Assembly (NCBI GenBank): GCA_964642795.1
Contig: CAZXRQ010000043.1
Coordinates: 1 to 16,485 of the forward strand
Source: JAVVVD01 sp964642795
GTDB lineage: Bacteria > Bacillota > Clostridia > Christensenellales > CAG-138
Length of the DNA stretch: 16,485 nt
Reading direction: 5' to 3'
Shown here: positions 1-6,096 of the stretch, one piece after another
Position numbering within the stretch: the first letter of the stretch is position 1
Layout: each line of letters begins with the position of its first letter
Made by a program: the position numbers and the translations under genes
The notes under the pieces: generated by a model
Told to the model about the DNA's origin: nothing
Databases searched by the model: none
What the model saw: the letters and a program-made list of their open reading frames with translations, nothing else

Positions 1-221
1 CCGGTCTGGCGACCAGTGCGTCAGACCGGAAGGAAAATCGCAGATTTTCCCTGCTATTCTCAGGCTTTGCCGCCCGGGAGCCAACAGGCGCAGCCTGTTG
101 GCGAGAGGCAAAGGCTGCAAGCTCGAAAAAGTCAAAATTGACTTTTTCGACAGCCCGGGGTAAGTGACTCTGTCACTTTCCCGAGCTTTCCGGGCGTTTC
201 TCCCGCCCGCGAGCCGGGCGG
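1..221 (+). repeat. Multi-hairpin interspersed repeat, copy A
   Basis: This block is built from consecutive inverted repeats: CCGGTCTG/CAGACCGG (1-8 with 22-29); GGAAAATC-gca-GATTTTCC (32-50); an outer stem 63-71/107-115 with one mismatch, enclosing CCAACAGGC-gca-GCCTGTTGG (81-101); a 13-bp stem with loop AA (123-150); AAGTGAC-tct-GTCACTT (162-178), extended by CGGG/CCCG (156-159/180-183); and CCGCCCG/CGGGCGG (203-221). Positions 1-150 match 4897-5046 (copy B) at all but about 9 of 150 bases, and match the reverse complement of copy C. The part after 150 is not shared with B or C. The element begins at the window edge, so it may extend leftwards. It lies just upstream of the alanine racemase gene; nothing ties it to that gene's regulation. 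No protein-coding potential is apparent. Confidence 0.9.
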
Positions 222-277
222 CTCCCTAACCACCGGAATAATTAGTAAAAGAAGCATTAAGATAGAAGGCGATTTAC

Positions 278-1402
278 ATGGATGCAAACACGGCGCGCAC
301 CTGGGCGGAGATAGACCTTGGGGCGCTAAAGCATAATCTGGATATAGCGCGCAGGCGAGGAAAGCCTGTCATGTGCGTAATAAAGGCCAACGCGTACGGC
401 CATGGCGCGGTACGCTGCGGACGCTTTTTAGAGGAAAACGGCGCCTCTGCATTTGCGGTGGCCTGCATAAGCGAGGCTGTAGAGCTGCGCGAGGGCGGGA
501 TTACCCTTCCCATACTGATACTTGGCTATACTCCCGATGCTTTTGCTTCGGAGCTTGCCAAGCATGATATCACCCAGACGCTGGTGGACGAGGAGGCCGC
601 GCAAGCCATGAGCAGGGCCGCAGTTGCCGCGGGCGTTACGGTGAAGGCGCATATAAAGATAGATACCGGCATGAGCCGCGCGGGCCTGTTCGCACAGGGC
701 GAAGAAGCGGGGCTTTTAGCGGCGGACGCGGCGGAGCGCATCATGGCGCTTTCCGGCATAGAGGTTACGGGCATGTACACGCACTTCTCCGTGGCGGATA
801 CGCCCAGCCAGGACGAATACACCGCATGGCAGCTTGAAAATTACATGCGCGTGCTCAACGCGCTGACCGCGCGCGGCAAGCGGCCCAAGGTATGCCATAC
901 CACCAACAGCGCCGGCATCATGCAGCACCCGGAGACCATAATCGACATGGTGCGCGAGGGCATAATGCTCTACGGCATGTATCCGGACAGCCAGCCCACC
1001 GTGGGCGAGCTTGCGCCGGTGATGACGTTCAAGTCCCGCGTGGCGCAGGTGCGTAATCTCCCCGCCGGGACTACGATAAGCTACGGCCGCACGTTCAAGA
1101 CGGAGCGGGACATGCTAAGCGCAGTAGTGGTCGCAGGCTATGCCGACGGCTATGCGCGCAGGCTGTCCAACAGCACCACCGTAACGATAAACGGCAAAAG
1201 GTATCCGCAGGTGGGCCGCATATGTATGGATATGGCCATGATGGACGTTACCGGCGGAAACGTCAAGCGCGGCGACGAGGTTATACTGTTCGGCCCGGGC
1301 GGCGAAAGCCTGGAGGAGGTATCCCAAACGGTGGGCACCATCAACTATGAGCTTACCTGCCTGATTACGCCTCGTGTGCCGAGGGTATACATAAACGGCT
1401 GA
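278..1402 (+). CDS. alr: Alanine racemase
   Basis: This PLP enzyme interconverts L- and D-alanine in the cytoplasm and supplies D-Ala for peptidoglycan. At 374 residues it is full length for the family. The PLP-binding motif VIKANAYGHGA places the Schiff-base lysine at residue 36. The second catalytic base, tyrosine 269, sits in ISYGRTF in the C-terminal beta domain. Other family signatures are HIKIDTGMSR, GMYTHFSVAD, HTTNSAGI and GRICMDMAMMDV. The ATG at 278 follows AGAAGG (264-269) at a normal distance, and the N-terminus TWAEIDLGALKHN is where family members usually begin. It seems to be a single-gene unit: repeat element A lies upstream and a GC-rich hairpin (1424-1447) follows the stop. 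No clear -35/-10 pair was seen in 222-277. Identification is secure; whether it serves wall synthesis or D-alanine catabolism cannot be told from the sequence. Confidence 0.97.
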   Translation: MDANTARTWAEIDLGALKHNLDIARRRGKPVMCVIKANAYGHGAVRCGRFLEENGASAFAVACISEAVELREGGITLPILILGYTPDAFASELAKHDITQTLVDEEAAQAMSRAAVAAGVTVKAHIKIDTGMSRAGLFAQGEEAGLLAADAAERIMALSGIEVTGMYTHFSVADTPSQDEYTAWQLENYMRVLNALTARGKRPKVCHTTNSAGIMQHPETIIDMVREGIMLYGMYPDSQPTVGELAPVMTFKSRVAQVRNLPAGTTISYGRTFKTERDMLSAVVVAGYADGYARRLSNSTTVTINGKRYPQVGRICMDMAMMDVTGGNVKRGDEVILFGPGGESLEEVSQTVGTINYELTCLITPRVPRVYING

Positions 1403-1423
1403 TACTTAAACTATCCGTATTTT

Positions 1424-1447
1424 CGCCCGCGGCATATACCGCGGGCG
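1424..1447 (+). terminator. GC-rich hairpin after alr
   Basis: CGCCCGCGG and CCGCGGGCG form a perfect 9-bp stem around the loop CATATA, 21 bases after the alr stop codon. The T-run (GTCGTTTT) starts only several bases downstream, so this is not a textbook intrinsic terminator. The core resembles the CCGCGGCATATGCCGCGG palindromes that bound repeat copies B and C. Confidence 0.5.
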
Positions 1448-1621
1448 TCGGTCGTTTTCAGGGTCAGAGCTGTTAACGCCGGCGCTCCCGCGGATTTACC
1501 CGAATTGCGCTAAAGTCAATGTGCGCACTTTTGGTTTGCCGGGGTTCAGGCCTGCCGGTTTGATGTTATGGCCGGCTGCTCCGCGCGCAAAAATAATTAT
1601 GAGCGGCGCCGCGCGCAACTG

Positions 1622-1635
1622 TGGTATACTATAAT
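1622..1635 (+). promoter_or_regulatory. Extended -10 promoter for the NifU-like/GGGtGRT operon
   Basis: TGGTATACT (1622-1630) fits the extended -10 pattern TGnTATAnT, and an overlapping TATAAT lies at 1630-1635. No convincing -35 hexamer sits 16-18 bases upstream, as expected for an extended -10 promoter. The leader to the ATG at 1683 would be about 45 bases and contains the AAGGAGGAG ribosome site (1669-1677). Confidence 0.45.
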
Positions 1636-1682
1636 CCGATAAGTAAATAATTTGAACATCATATGCCTAAGGAGGAGTACAT

Positions 1683-2375
1683 ATGCAATACTCGCGCGAA
1701 GTAAACGAAATGTTTTGCGTTATGAAGGGCGCAAAGCACGAGCCGGCGCCCATACCCGAGGAGGGCAAGTGGGTCAAGTCAAAACAGATAAGCGATATCA
1801 GCGGCTTTACGCACGGCATAGGCTGGTGCGCGCCGCAGCAGGGCGCCTGCAAGCTAACGCTCAACGTTAAATCTGGCGTTATTGAAGAAGCTCTGGTAGA
1901 GGTGCTGGGCTGCTCCGGCATGACGCACAGCGCTGCCATGGCCGCGGAGATACTGCCCGGCAAAACCATACTTGAGGCGCTGAACTCCGATTTGGTCTGC
2001 GACGCCATCAACACCGCCATGCGCGAGCTGTTTTTGCAGATAGTCTACGGCCGCACCCAAAGCGCGTTCTCAGAGGACGGCCTTGCTATAGGCGCGGGGC
2101 TGGAGGATCTGGGCAAGGGGCTCAGAAGCCAGATAGGCACCATGTTCGGCACCCGTGCAAAGGGCCCGCGTTACCTCGAAATGGCGGAGGGTTATGTGCT
2201 GGAGCTGGGACTGGACGCAGGCGGCGAAATAATCGGCTACAAATTCGTCAACCTCGGCAAGCTGATGGACGCCATCAAAAAGGGCGTGGATCCAAAGGAA
2301 GCATACGAAAAGAACATCGGCACCTACGGCCGCTTTGCGGAGGCCGTAAAGGTGATCGACCCGCGCAAGCAGTGA
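1683..2375 (+). CDS. NifU/IscU-like iron-sulfur scaffold-type protein, partner of GGGtGRT
   Basis: The 230-residue product has a NifU N-terminal-like core. GCSGMTHSAAMAAEILPGK (76-94) corresponds to the IscU segment around its second ligand cysteine, and GWCAPQQGACKL (48-59) occupies the place of the first. Cysteines are at 12, 49, 56, 77 and 106. The residues after 110 diverge from IscU and I do not see the usual third-cysteine HCS motif, so classical cluster assembly is uncertain. The protein is also longer than IscU (about 130 residues); residues 150-230 form an extra C-terminal region I cannot assign. The start is firm: AAGGAGGAG precedes ATG 1683 by 5 bases. The GGGtGRT gene follows after 12 bases, implying one transcript and a shared job. 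From knowledge of clostridial genomes these two genes recur as neighbours. The function is not established. Confidence 0.85.
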   Translation: MQYSREVNEMFCVMKGAKHEPAPIPEEGKWVKSKQISDISGFTHGIGWCAPQQGACKLTLNVKSGVIEEALVEVLGCSGMTHSAAMAAEILPGKTILEALNSDLVCDAINTAMRELFLQIVYGRTQSAFSEDGLAIGAGLEDLGKGLRSQIGTMFGTRAKGPRYLEMAEGYVLELGLDAGGEIIGYKFVNLGKLMDAIKKGVDPKEAYEKNIGTYGRFAEAVKVIDPRKQ

Positions 2376-2387
2376 TAGGAGGTCGAC

Positions 2388-3389
2388 ATGGTTACGTTTG
2401 AAGGCTACGAAAGAAGAATAAACACCGTAAAGCCGGTGATGGAGCGCTACGGCATCGCCGACTTTGAGTCCGCCGAGCAGCTCACGAAGGCCCACGGCAT
2501 AGACGTGCGCGGCATCGTGCAGGGCATACAGCCCATAGCGTTTGAAAACGCGGTTTGGGCATATACCTTGGGCGCGGCTATCGCCATAAAGAAAAATGCG
2601 AGCAACGCAGCCGACGCTGCGGAGGCCATAGGCGAAGGCCTGCAGGCGTTCTGCATACCCGGCTCTGTTGCGGATCAGCGCAAGGTTGGCCTGGGCCACG
2701 GCAATCTGGGAGCTATGCTGCTAAGAGAGGAAACGCACTGCTTTGCTTTCCTTGCAGGGCACGAGAGCTTTGCTGCCGCCGAGGGCGCAATAGGCATCGC
2801 CCGCACCGCCAACAAGGTGAGAAAGCAGCCGCTTCAGGTTATACTTAACGGCCTTGGCAAGGATGCGGCGTATATAATCAGCCGCATAAACGGCTTTACG
2901 TTTGTGGAAACGGATTACGACCAGTACACCGCCAAGCTCAACATAGTATCCACCAAGGCGTTTTCCGACGGCGAACGCGCCAAGGTGCGCTGCTACGGCG
3001 CGGACGACGTAAACGAGGGCGTGGCGATAATGCGCCACGAAAACGTGGATGTTTCCATCACCGGCAACTCCACCAACCCCACAAGGTTCCAGCATCCCGT
3101 AGCCGGCACCTACAAAAAGTGGTGCTGGGAGAACGGAAAAAAATACTTTTCCGTGGCAAGCGGCGGCGGCACCGGCCGCACGCTGCACCCGGACAACATG
3201 GGGGCAGGCCCTGCCTCCTACGGCATGACCGATACCATGGGCCGTATGCACTCCGACGCACAGTTCGCGGGCAGCAGCTCTGTTCCGGCGCACGTCGAGA
3301 TGATGGGACTTATCGGCATGGGCAACAACCCCATGGTGGGCGCGACCGTCGCAACCGCCGTGGCAGTGAGTCAGGCGCTTAATAAGTAA
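2388..3389 (+). CDS. GGGtGRT family protein (function unknown)
   Basis: The 333-residue product carries the family-defining GGGTGRT motif at residues 259-265. It lies in a glycine-rich conserved tail with HPDNMGAGPASYGMTD and a long small-residue run near the C-terminus (GMGNNPMVGATVATAVAV). An N-terminal helical region (residues 1-110) precedes a central region with GLGKDAAYIISRINGFTFVET. No signal peptide or clear membrane segment is seen, so it is probably cytoplasmic. The ATG at 2388 follows a strong AGGAGGT (2377-2383). The gene begins 12 bases after the NifU-like gene, which suggests translational co-expression. The family is named only for its motif and no reaction is assigned. Pairing with a cysteine-bearing scaffold-like protein suggests a cofactor or metal-cluster role, which is inference. 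Confidence 0.95.
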   Translation: MVTFEGYERRINTVKPVMERYGIADFESAEQLTKAHGIDVRGIVQGIQPIAFENAVWAYTLGAAIAIKKNASNAADAAEAIGEGLQAFCIPGSVADQRKVGLGHGNLGAMLLREETHCFAFLAGHESFAAAEGAIGIARTANKVRKQPLQVILNGLGKDAAYIISRINGFTFVETDYDQYTAKLNIVSTKAFSDGERAKVRCYGADDVNEGVAIMRHENVDVSITGNSTNPTRFQHPVAGTYKKWCWENGKKYFSVASGGGTGRTLHPDNMGAGPASYGMTDTMGRMHSDAQFAGSSSVPAHVEMMGLIGMGNNPMVGATVATAVAVSQALNK

Positions 3390-3416
3390 GCGAAAAACAG
3401 AAGGCCAGACCTTTAC

Positions 3417-3449
3417 CGGGCACATCGTTACGCGCTGACGGTGTGCCCG
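3417..3449 (+). terminator. Hairpin after the GGGtGRT gene
   Basis: CGGGCACATCG (3417-3427) pairs with CGGTGTGCCCG (3439-3449) over 11 bp with one G-T wobble and an 11-base loop. It starts 28 bases after the stop codon. There is no uninterrupted T-run after it, so termination may be weak or factor-assisted. Confidence 0.4.
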
Positions 3450-3494
3450 CTTTGCGCTTCTATGCCACGGTCTGAACCGCTTAAAGAAAGCAAG

Positions 3495-3680
3495 GTGAAG
3501 CTCGCAGGGCTTATAGCCGCGATGGTCATATTTACTGTTTTCGGAATATGGGCAACCGTCGCTCAGGACGCCGGCGTACTGATACGGTGCTGTGAGTTCG
3601 ACGCTGAGCGGGCATTGCTGAAGCGGCTAAACAATACGGTGCCGGGAATTACCGTGACAGGCGACAGTCCGTCAGGATAG
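3495..3680 (+). CDS. Possible small single-membrane-segment protein
   Basis: An open frame runs to TAG at 3680. Starting at GTG 3495 it would give 61 residues beginning MKLAGLIAAMVIFTVFGIWA, a plausible signal anchor or membrane helix. A 40-residue outside or cytoplasmic tail follows, with two adjacent cysteines (RCCEFDAE). The frame stays open upstream to 3441, but that part overlaps the hairpin at 3417-3449, so a start there is unlikely. No good Shine-Dalgarno sequence precedes any candidate start (only AAAGAAAG before 3495) and no promoter was found. I do not recognise a family. It may be a real small membrane protein, a gene remnant, or chance. Confidence 0.3.
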   Translation: MKLAGLIAAMVIFTVFGIWATVAQDAGVLIRCCEFDAERALLKRLNNTVPGITVTGDSPSG

Positions 3681-3741
3681 ACAACTATTATAGCCTGGCG
3701 ATAATATAAGACAAATAACGAGTGCATTAACTTACGGCGTG

Positions 3742-3773
3742 GGTTGGCATATCCGCGCCGCTTCTGTTATAAT
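3742..3773 (+). promoter_or_regulatory. Promoter of the YhaM-like gene
   Basis: TGTTATAAT (3765-3773) is a perfect extended -10. TTGGCA (3742-3747) could be the -35, but the 20-base spacing is long, so the extended -10 probably carries most of the activity. The predicted leader is about 40 bases and includes GGGAGGT ahead of ATG 3819. Confidence 0.55.
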
Positions 3774-3818
3774 GGCACATATATCGCGCCGGTACACGCC
3801 GGTAATGGGAGGTACATC

Positions 3819-4781
3819 ATGGGAAGGATGCTGCTGCTGGATAGTTACGTTAACGGCAATACGCAGGTGGAGGGCTATTGCATAGTCAAGTCCGTACTGC
3901 AAAAGAGCAACATTAAGGGCGCGGAATACCTTGATTTCGTGCTGTGCGACGCCGGCGGAGAGGTGGACGCCAAGCTGTGGGACTATGTTCCCGAGCAGCA
4001 CGGCCGCTACTACCCGGACAGCGTAATAAAGATACGCGCCACAATAAACGTCTGGAAGGACACCGAGCAGCTCAAAATAGACCGCATACGCAACGTTACC
4101 GACACGGACACGATGGATATGGCTAAGCTGGTGCCCTGTGCGCCCGAGGACGGTTTGGCCGTGTACGATACGCTGTACGGCACGGCCGAGAGGTTTGCGG
4201 ACCCGGATCTGAAGATGCTTACCCAGTACATACTGCGTGAAAAAAAAGAAAAGCTGATAAAGTGGCCGGCGGCGCTCAAGCTGCACCACGCAATACGCGG
4301 CGGGCTGATGTTTCATACCGTTACGATGCTGCGCGCAGCCGACGCCGTATGCGATGTGTACTGCAGGCTGTACGATATCGACCGCGACCTTGTACGCGCG
4401 GGCATAATACTTCACGATGTTTCCAAGGTGGATGAGCTTACCGTGGGCAATCTTGGCATAGCGTCCGGCTACTCCAAATCAGGGCAGCTGCTGGGGCACA
4501 TCAGCATGGGCGTGGCCAACGTGGAGCGCGCGGCCGCCGAGCTTATGATAGACGATGAGGTAAAGCTGCAGGTCCAGCACATGCTGCTTTCGCACCACAA
4601 TCAGCCGGAGTTTGGCAGCCCGCTGTTCCCCATGTTCCCCGAAGCGGAGATAGTAAGCGAGATTGACCTGCTGGATTCCAAGCTGTACGAGATGTACGAC
4701 GCGCTGGCCGCCACCGCGCCCGGCGAGTTTTCCGAGCGGCAGTGGGCGCTGGATAATCGTAAGCTGTACAAAAAGCCGTGA
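3819..4781 (+). CDS. yhaM: YhaM-like 3'-5' exoribonuclease (OB-fold plus HD domain)
   Basis: The 320-residue product combines an N-terminal OB-fold (residues about 14-95, ending in LKIDRIRNV) with a C-terminal HD phosphohydrolase domain. This is the YhaM arrangement, which degrades RNA 3' to 5' with metal ions. Probable metal ligands are H166 (GLMFHT), H199-D200 (ILHDVSK), H227 (LLGHISM), H259-H260 (LLSHHNQPEFGSP) and D283. The SHHGxxEFGSP-type segment, here with NQ, is typical of YhaM. The frame is open 25 codons further upstream, but ATG 3819 has GGGAGGT eight bases before it and the earlier start would lie inside the -10 box, so 3819 is preferred. It is monocistronic, with its own promoter and repeat element B after the stop. 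Alternative: another HD-type nuclease of the same architecture. Confidence 0.9.
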   Translation: MGRMLLLDSYVNGNTQVEGYCIVKSVLQKSNIKGAEYLDFVLCDAGGEVDAKLWDYVPEQHGRYYPDSVIKIRATINVWKDTEQLKIDRIRNVTDTDTMDMAKLVPCAPEDGLAVYDTLYGTAERFADPDLKMLTQYILREKKEKLIKWPAALKLHHAIRGGLMFHTVTMLRAADAVCDVYCRLYDIDRDLVRAGIILHDVSKVDELTVGNLGIASGYSKSGQLLGHISMGVANVERAAAELMIDDEVKLQVQHMLLSHHNQPEFGSPLFPMFPEAEIVSEIDLLDSKLYEMYDALAATAPGEFSERQWALDNRKLYKKP

Positions 4782-4819
4782 TATGGCGCAACGACGCATA
4801 TACTTGATCCAAACTCAAC

Positions 4820-5080
4820 GCCGCGGCACATGCCGCGGCCCCGAGACTGTCGATAAACCCCGGGATTATTAAGGGCCGCAGCCCTTAATGTTAAATCCGG
4901 TCTGGCGACCGGTGCGGCAGACCGGAAGGAAAATCGTAGATTTTCCCTGTTCTTCTCAGGCTTTGCTGCCCGGGAGCCAATAGGCGCAGCCTATTGGCGA
5001 GAGGCAAAGACTGCAAGCTCGAAAAAGTCAAAATTGACTTTTTCGAAAGCCTGATGCCGCGGACCAATACGGTCCGCGGC
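4820..5080 (+). repeat. Multi-hairpin interspersed repeat, copy B
   Basis: This is the most complete copy in this orientation. In order: GCCGCGGCA-ca-TGCCGCGGC (4820-4839); ATTAAGGGC-cgca-GCCCTTAAT (4868-4889); CCGGTCTG/CAGACCGG (4897-4904/4918-4925); GGAAAATC-gta-GATTTTCC (4928-4946); outer stem 4957-4966/5004-5013 (one mismatch) enclosing CCAATAGGC-gca-GCCTATTGG (4977-4997); a 13-bp stem with loop AA (5019-5046); GCCGCGGACC-aatac-GGTCCGCGGC (5056-5080). It sits between two convergent genes, so the end hairpins may act as terminators for both, although none is followed by a clean T-run. The remaining 5081-5219 of this 438-base gap shows nothing I can assign apart from weak GC-rich inverted repeats. 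Confidence 0.92.
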
Positions 5081-5219
5081 GTGCTTTAAGGCTGATATCA
5101 AGGTTTGCTAACGGTTCAGTTACGGTAACGGCCGTCCAAAGCGGAAGCCCCAAATGCGCCGGCGGTATTGCCGCGGCTTTATACGGTCACGGCGTATTCG
5201 CTCTATCCTCAGCTAACGC

Positions 5220-5882
5220 TTATCCGCGCTCCAATATCAGCTCCACCGTGCCATCGTCTGTATCTATAACGCCGTGAAGCAGCCCGTCCTCATATGTGAA
5301 ATAAGCTGTTTCCCCCTGTATCGTAACAGCAACGCTGTCGGAACCGGCGTCCCATGTTAGGTCCACTTCTTCGTCCAGCAGATACATCCTGCCACTGCCG
5401 CCGGAGTCCAGCCGCATCCAAAGCAGCTCCTTAATTATGGCGTCGCCGCCCATATAGTCGGCCATGCTCTCGCCGGATATGAGTATATCCTCGCCTGTCC
5501 ACATGCCGGAATAGTCCGTCTGCTGGATCGCGGGCGCGCTGAATGTGCCGCCGGAAGCGCTTTCCTCCTCCGCCGCTGCGTTTACGCCCGCCGGCTGGTC
5601 GTCGCTGCCCTTTCCGCCCGGCAGCAGTATCAGCATAACGGCTACGCCGATTACCAGCACCGCCGCGCCTATGCCTATTATAAGGCCAACCTTCTTTTTG
5701 CCGCCAGTCTGCGGCGGATAGCCCTGCTGCTGCGCATAACCCTGCTGCGGCGGATAGCCCTGCTGCTGCGCATAGCTCTGCTGCGGCGCAGCGCCGTACG
5801 CAGAGGGGGCCGACGCCCCGCAGTTCAAGCAAAACACAGCGCCCTCCGGCAGCTCCTTGCCGCAGGTCGTACAAAAAGCCAT
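5220..5882 (-). CDS. Zinc-ribbon, single-pass membrane protein
   Basis: The 220-residue product starts with a zinc ribbon: C4-x2-C7 and C18-x2-C21 in FCTTCGKE...FCLNCGA. A low-complexity Gln/Tyr/Pro/Gly linker follows (about residues 30-60), containing two copies of a 12-residue repeat of the GYAQQQGYPPQQ kind. A basic GGKKK then leads into one membrane helix (about 65-87). The C-terminal part (110-220) has no cysteines and is acidic and beta-rich (DYSGMWTGEDILIS, TAYFTYEDGLLHGVIDTDDGTVELIL). It probably lies outside the membrane with the zinc ribbon inside. ATG 5882 is chosen because GGGAGGAAG precedes it; the frame is open to 6062 but lacks a ribosome site there and would cross the promoter. 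Such proteins are common in Clostridia and have no agreed function. It is divergent from the surface protein gene. Confidence 0.85.
   Translation of the reverse strand: MAFCTTCGKELPEGAVFCLNCGASAPSAYGAAPQQSYAQQQGYPPQQGYAQQQGYPPQTGGKKKVGLIIGIGAAVLVIGVAVMLILLPGGKGSDDQPAGVNAAAEEESASGGTFSAPAIQQTDYSGMWTGEDILISGESMADYMGGDAIIKELLWMRLDSGGSGRMYLLDEEVDLTWDAGSDSVAVTIQGETAYFTYEDGLLHGVIDTDDGTVELILERG
5709..5780 (-). repeat. 36-bp tandem repeat, two copies
   Basis: Units 5709-5744 and 5745-5780 differ at only two or three positions. They encode the duplicated 12-residue Gln/Tyr/Pro segment of the zinc-ribbon protein. Being in frame, unit gain or loss would change linker length without shifting the reading frame. 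Confidence 0.88.
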
Positions 5883-5952
5883 ACGGTCTTCCTCCCTCAA
5901 ATAAAATGTGACGCCGGGCGCACCCGCATATAGCCCAGCCTCGTTTGATAAT

Positions 5953-5980
5953 AGTATACCATAAATGTCCGCCGCAGCAA
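5953..5980 (-). promoter_or_regulatory. Promoter of the zinc-ribbon gene
   Basis: On the minus strand TGGTATACT (5961 down to 5953) is an extended -10. It is identical to the one at 1622-1630. A possible -35, TTGCTG (5980-5975), lies 16 bases before it. The leader to ATG 5882 would be about 65 bases and contains the GGGAGGAAG ribosome site. Confidence 0.55.
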
Positions 5981-6096
5981 ACGCAAAGCGGTGCGGCGTG
6001 AAAAATGCGGCTTTTGCTGCGCCTACCGACCCGAACAGTCTCGCGCTCTCCATAACCGGCATATCGATTTATCTTTTTAAGGGGGACTATCAGCAT

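Noticed and set aside
1..221. A riboswitch or T-box leader controlling alr.
   Set aside because: The same 150 bases recur at two unrelated places (4897-5046 and inverted at 8136-8273), so it is a dispersed repeat and not an alr-specific leader. No T-box sequence was seen.
2721..3425. A long open frame on the minus strand opposite the GGGtGRT gene (and similar ones opposite the NifU-like and MBOAT genes).
   Set aside because: They lack ribosome sites and family features, and lie antisense to clearly real genes; such frames are expected opposite GC-rich coding sequence.
4820..5080. A CRISPR array.
   Set aside because: The repeated units are different self-complementary hairpins, not identical direct repeats with equal-length spacers.
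5965..6096. An N-terminal extension of the surface protein from an ATG at 5965.
   Set aside because: It would put 44 residues ahead of a clear signal peptide, and it overlaps the divergent promoter at 5953-5980. GTG 6097 has AGGGGG upstream.
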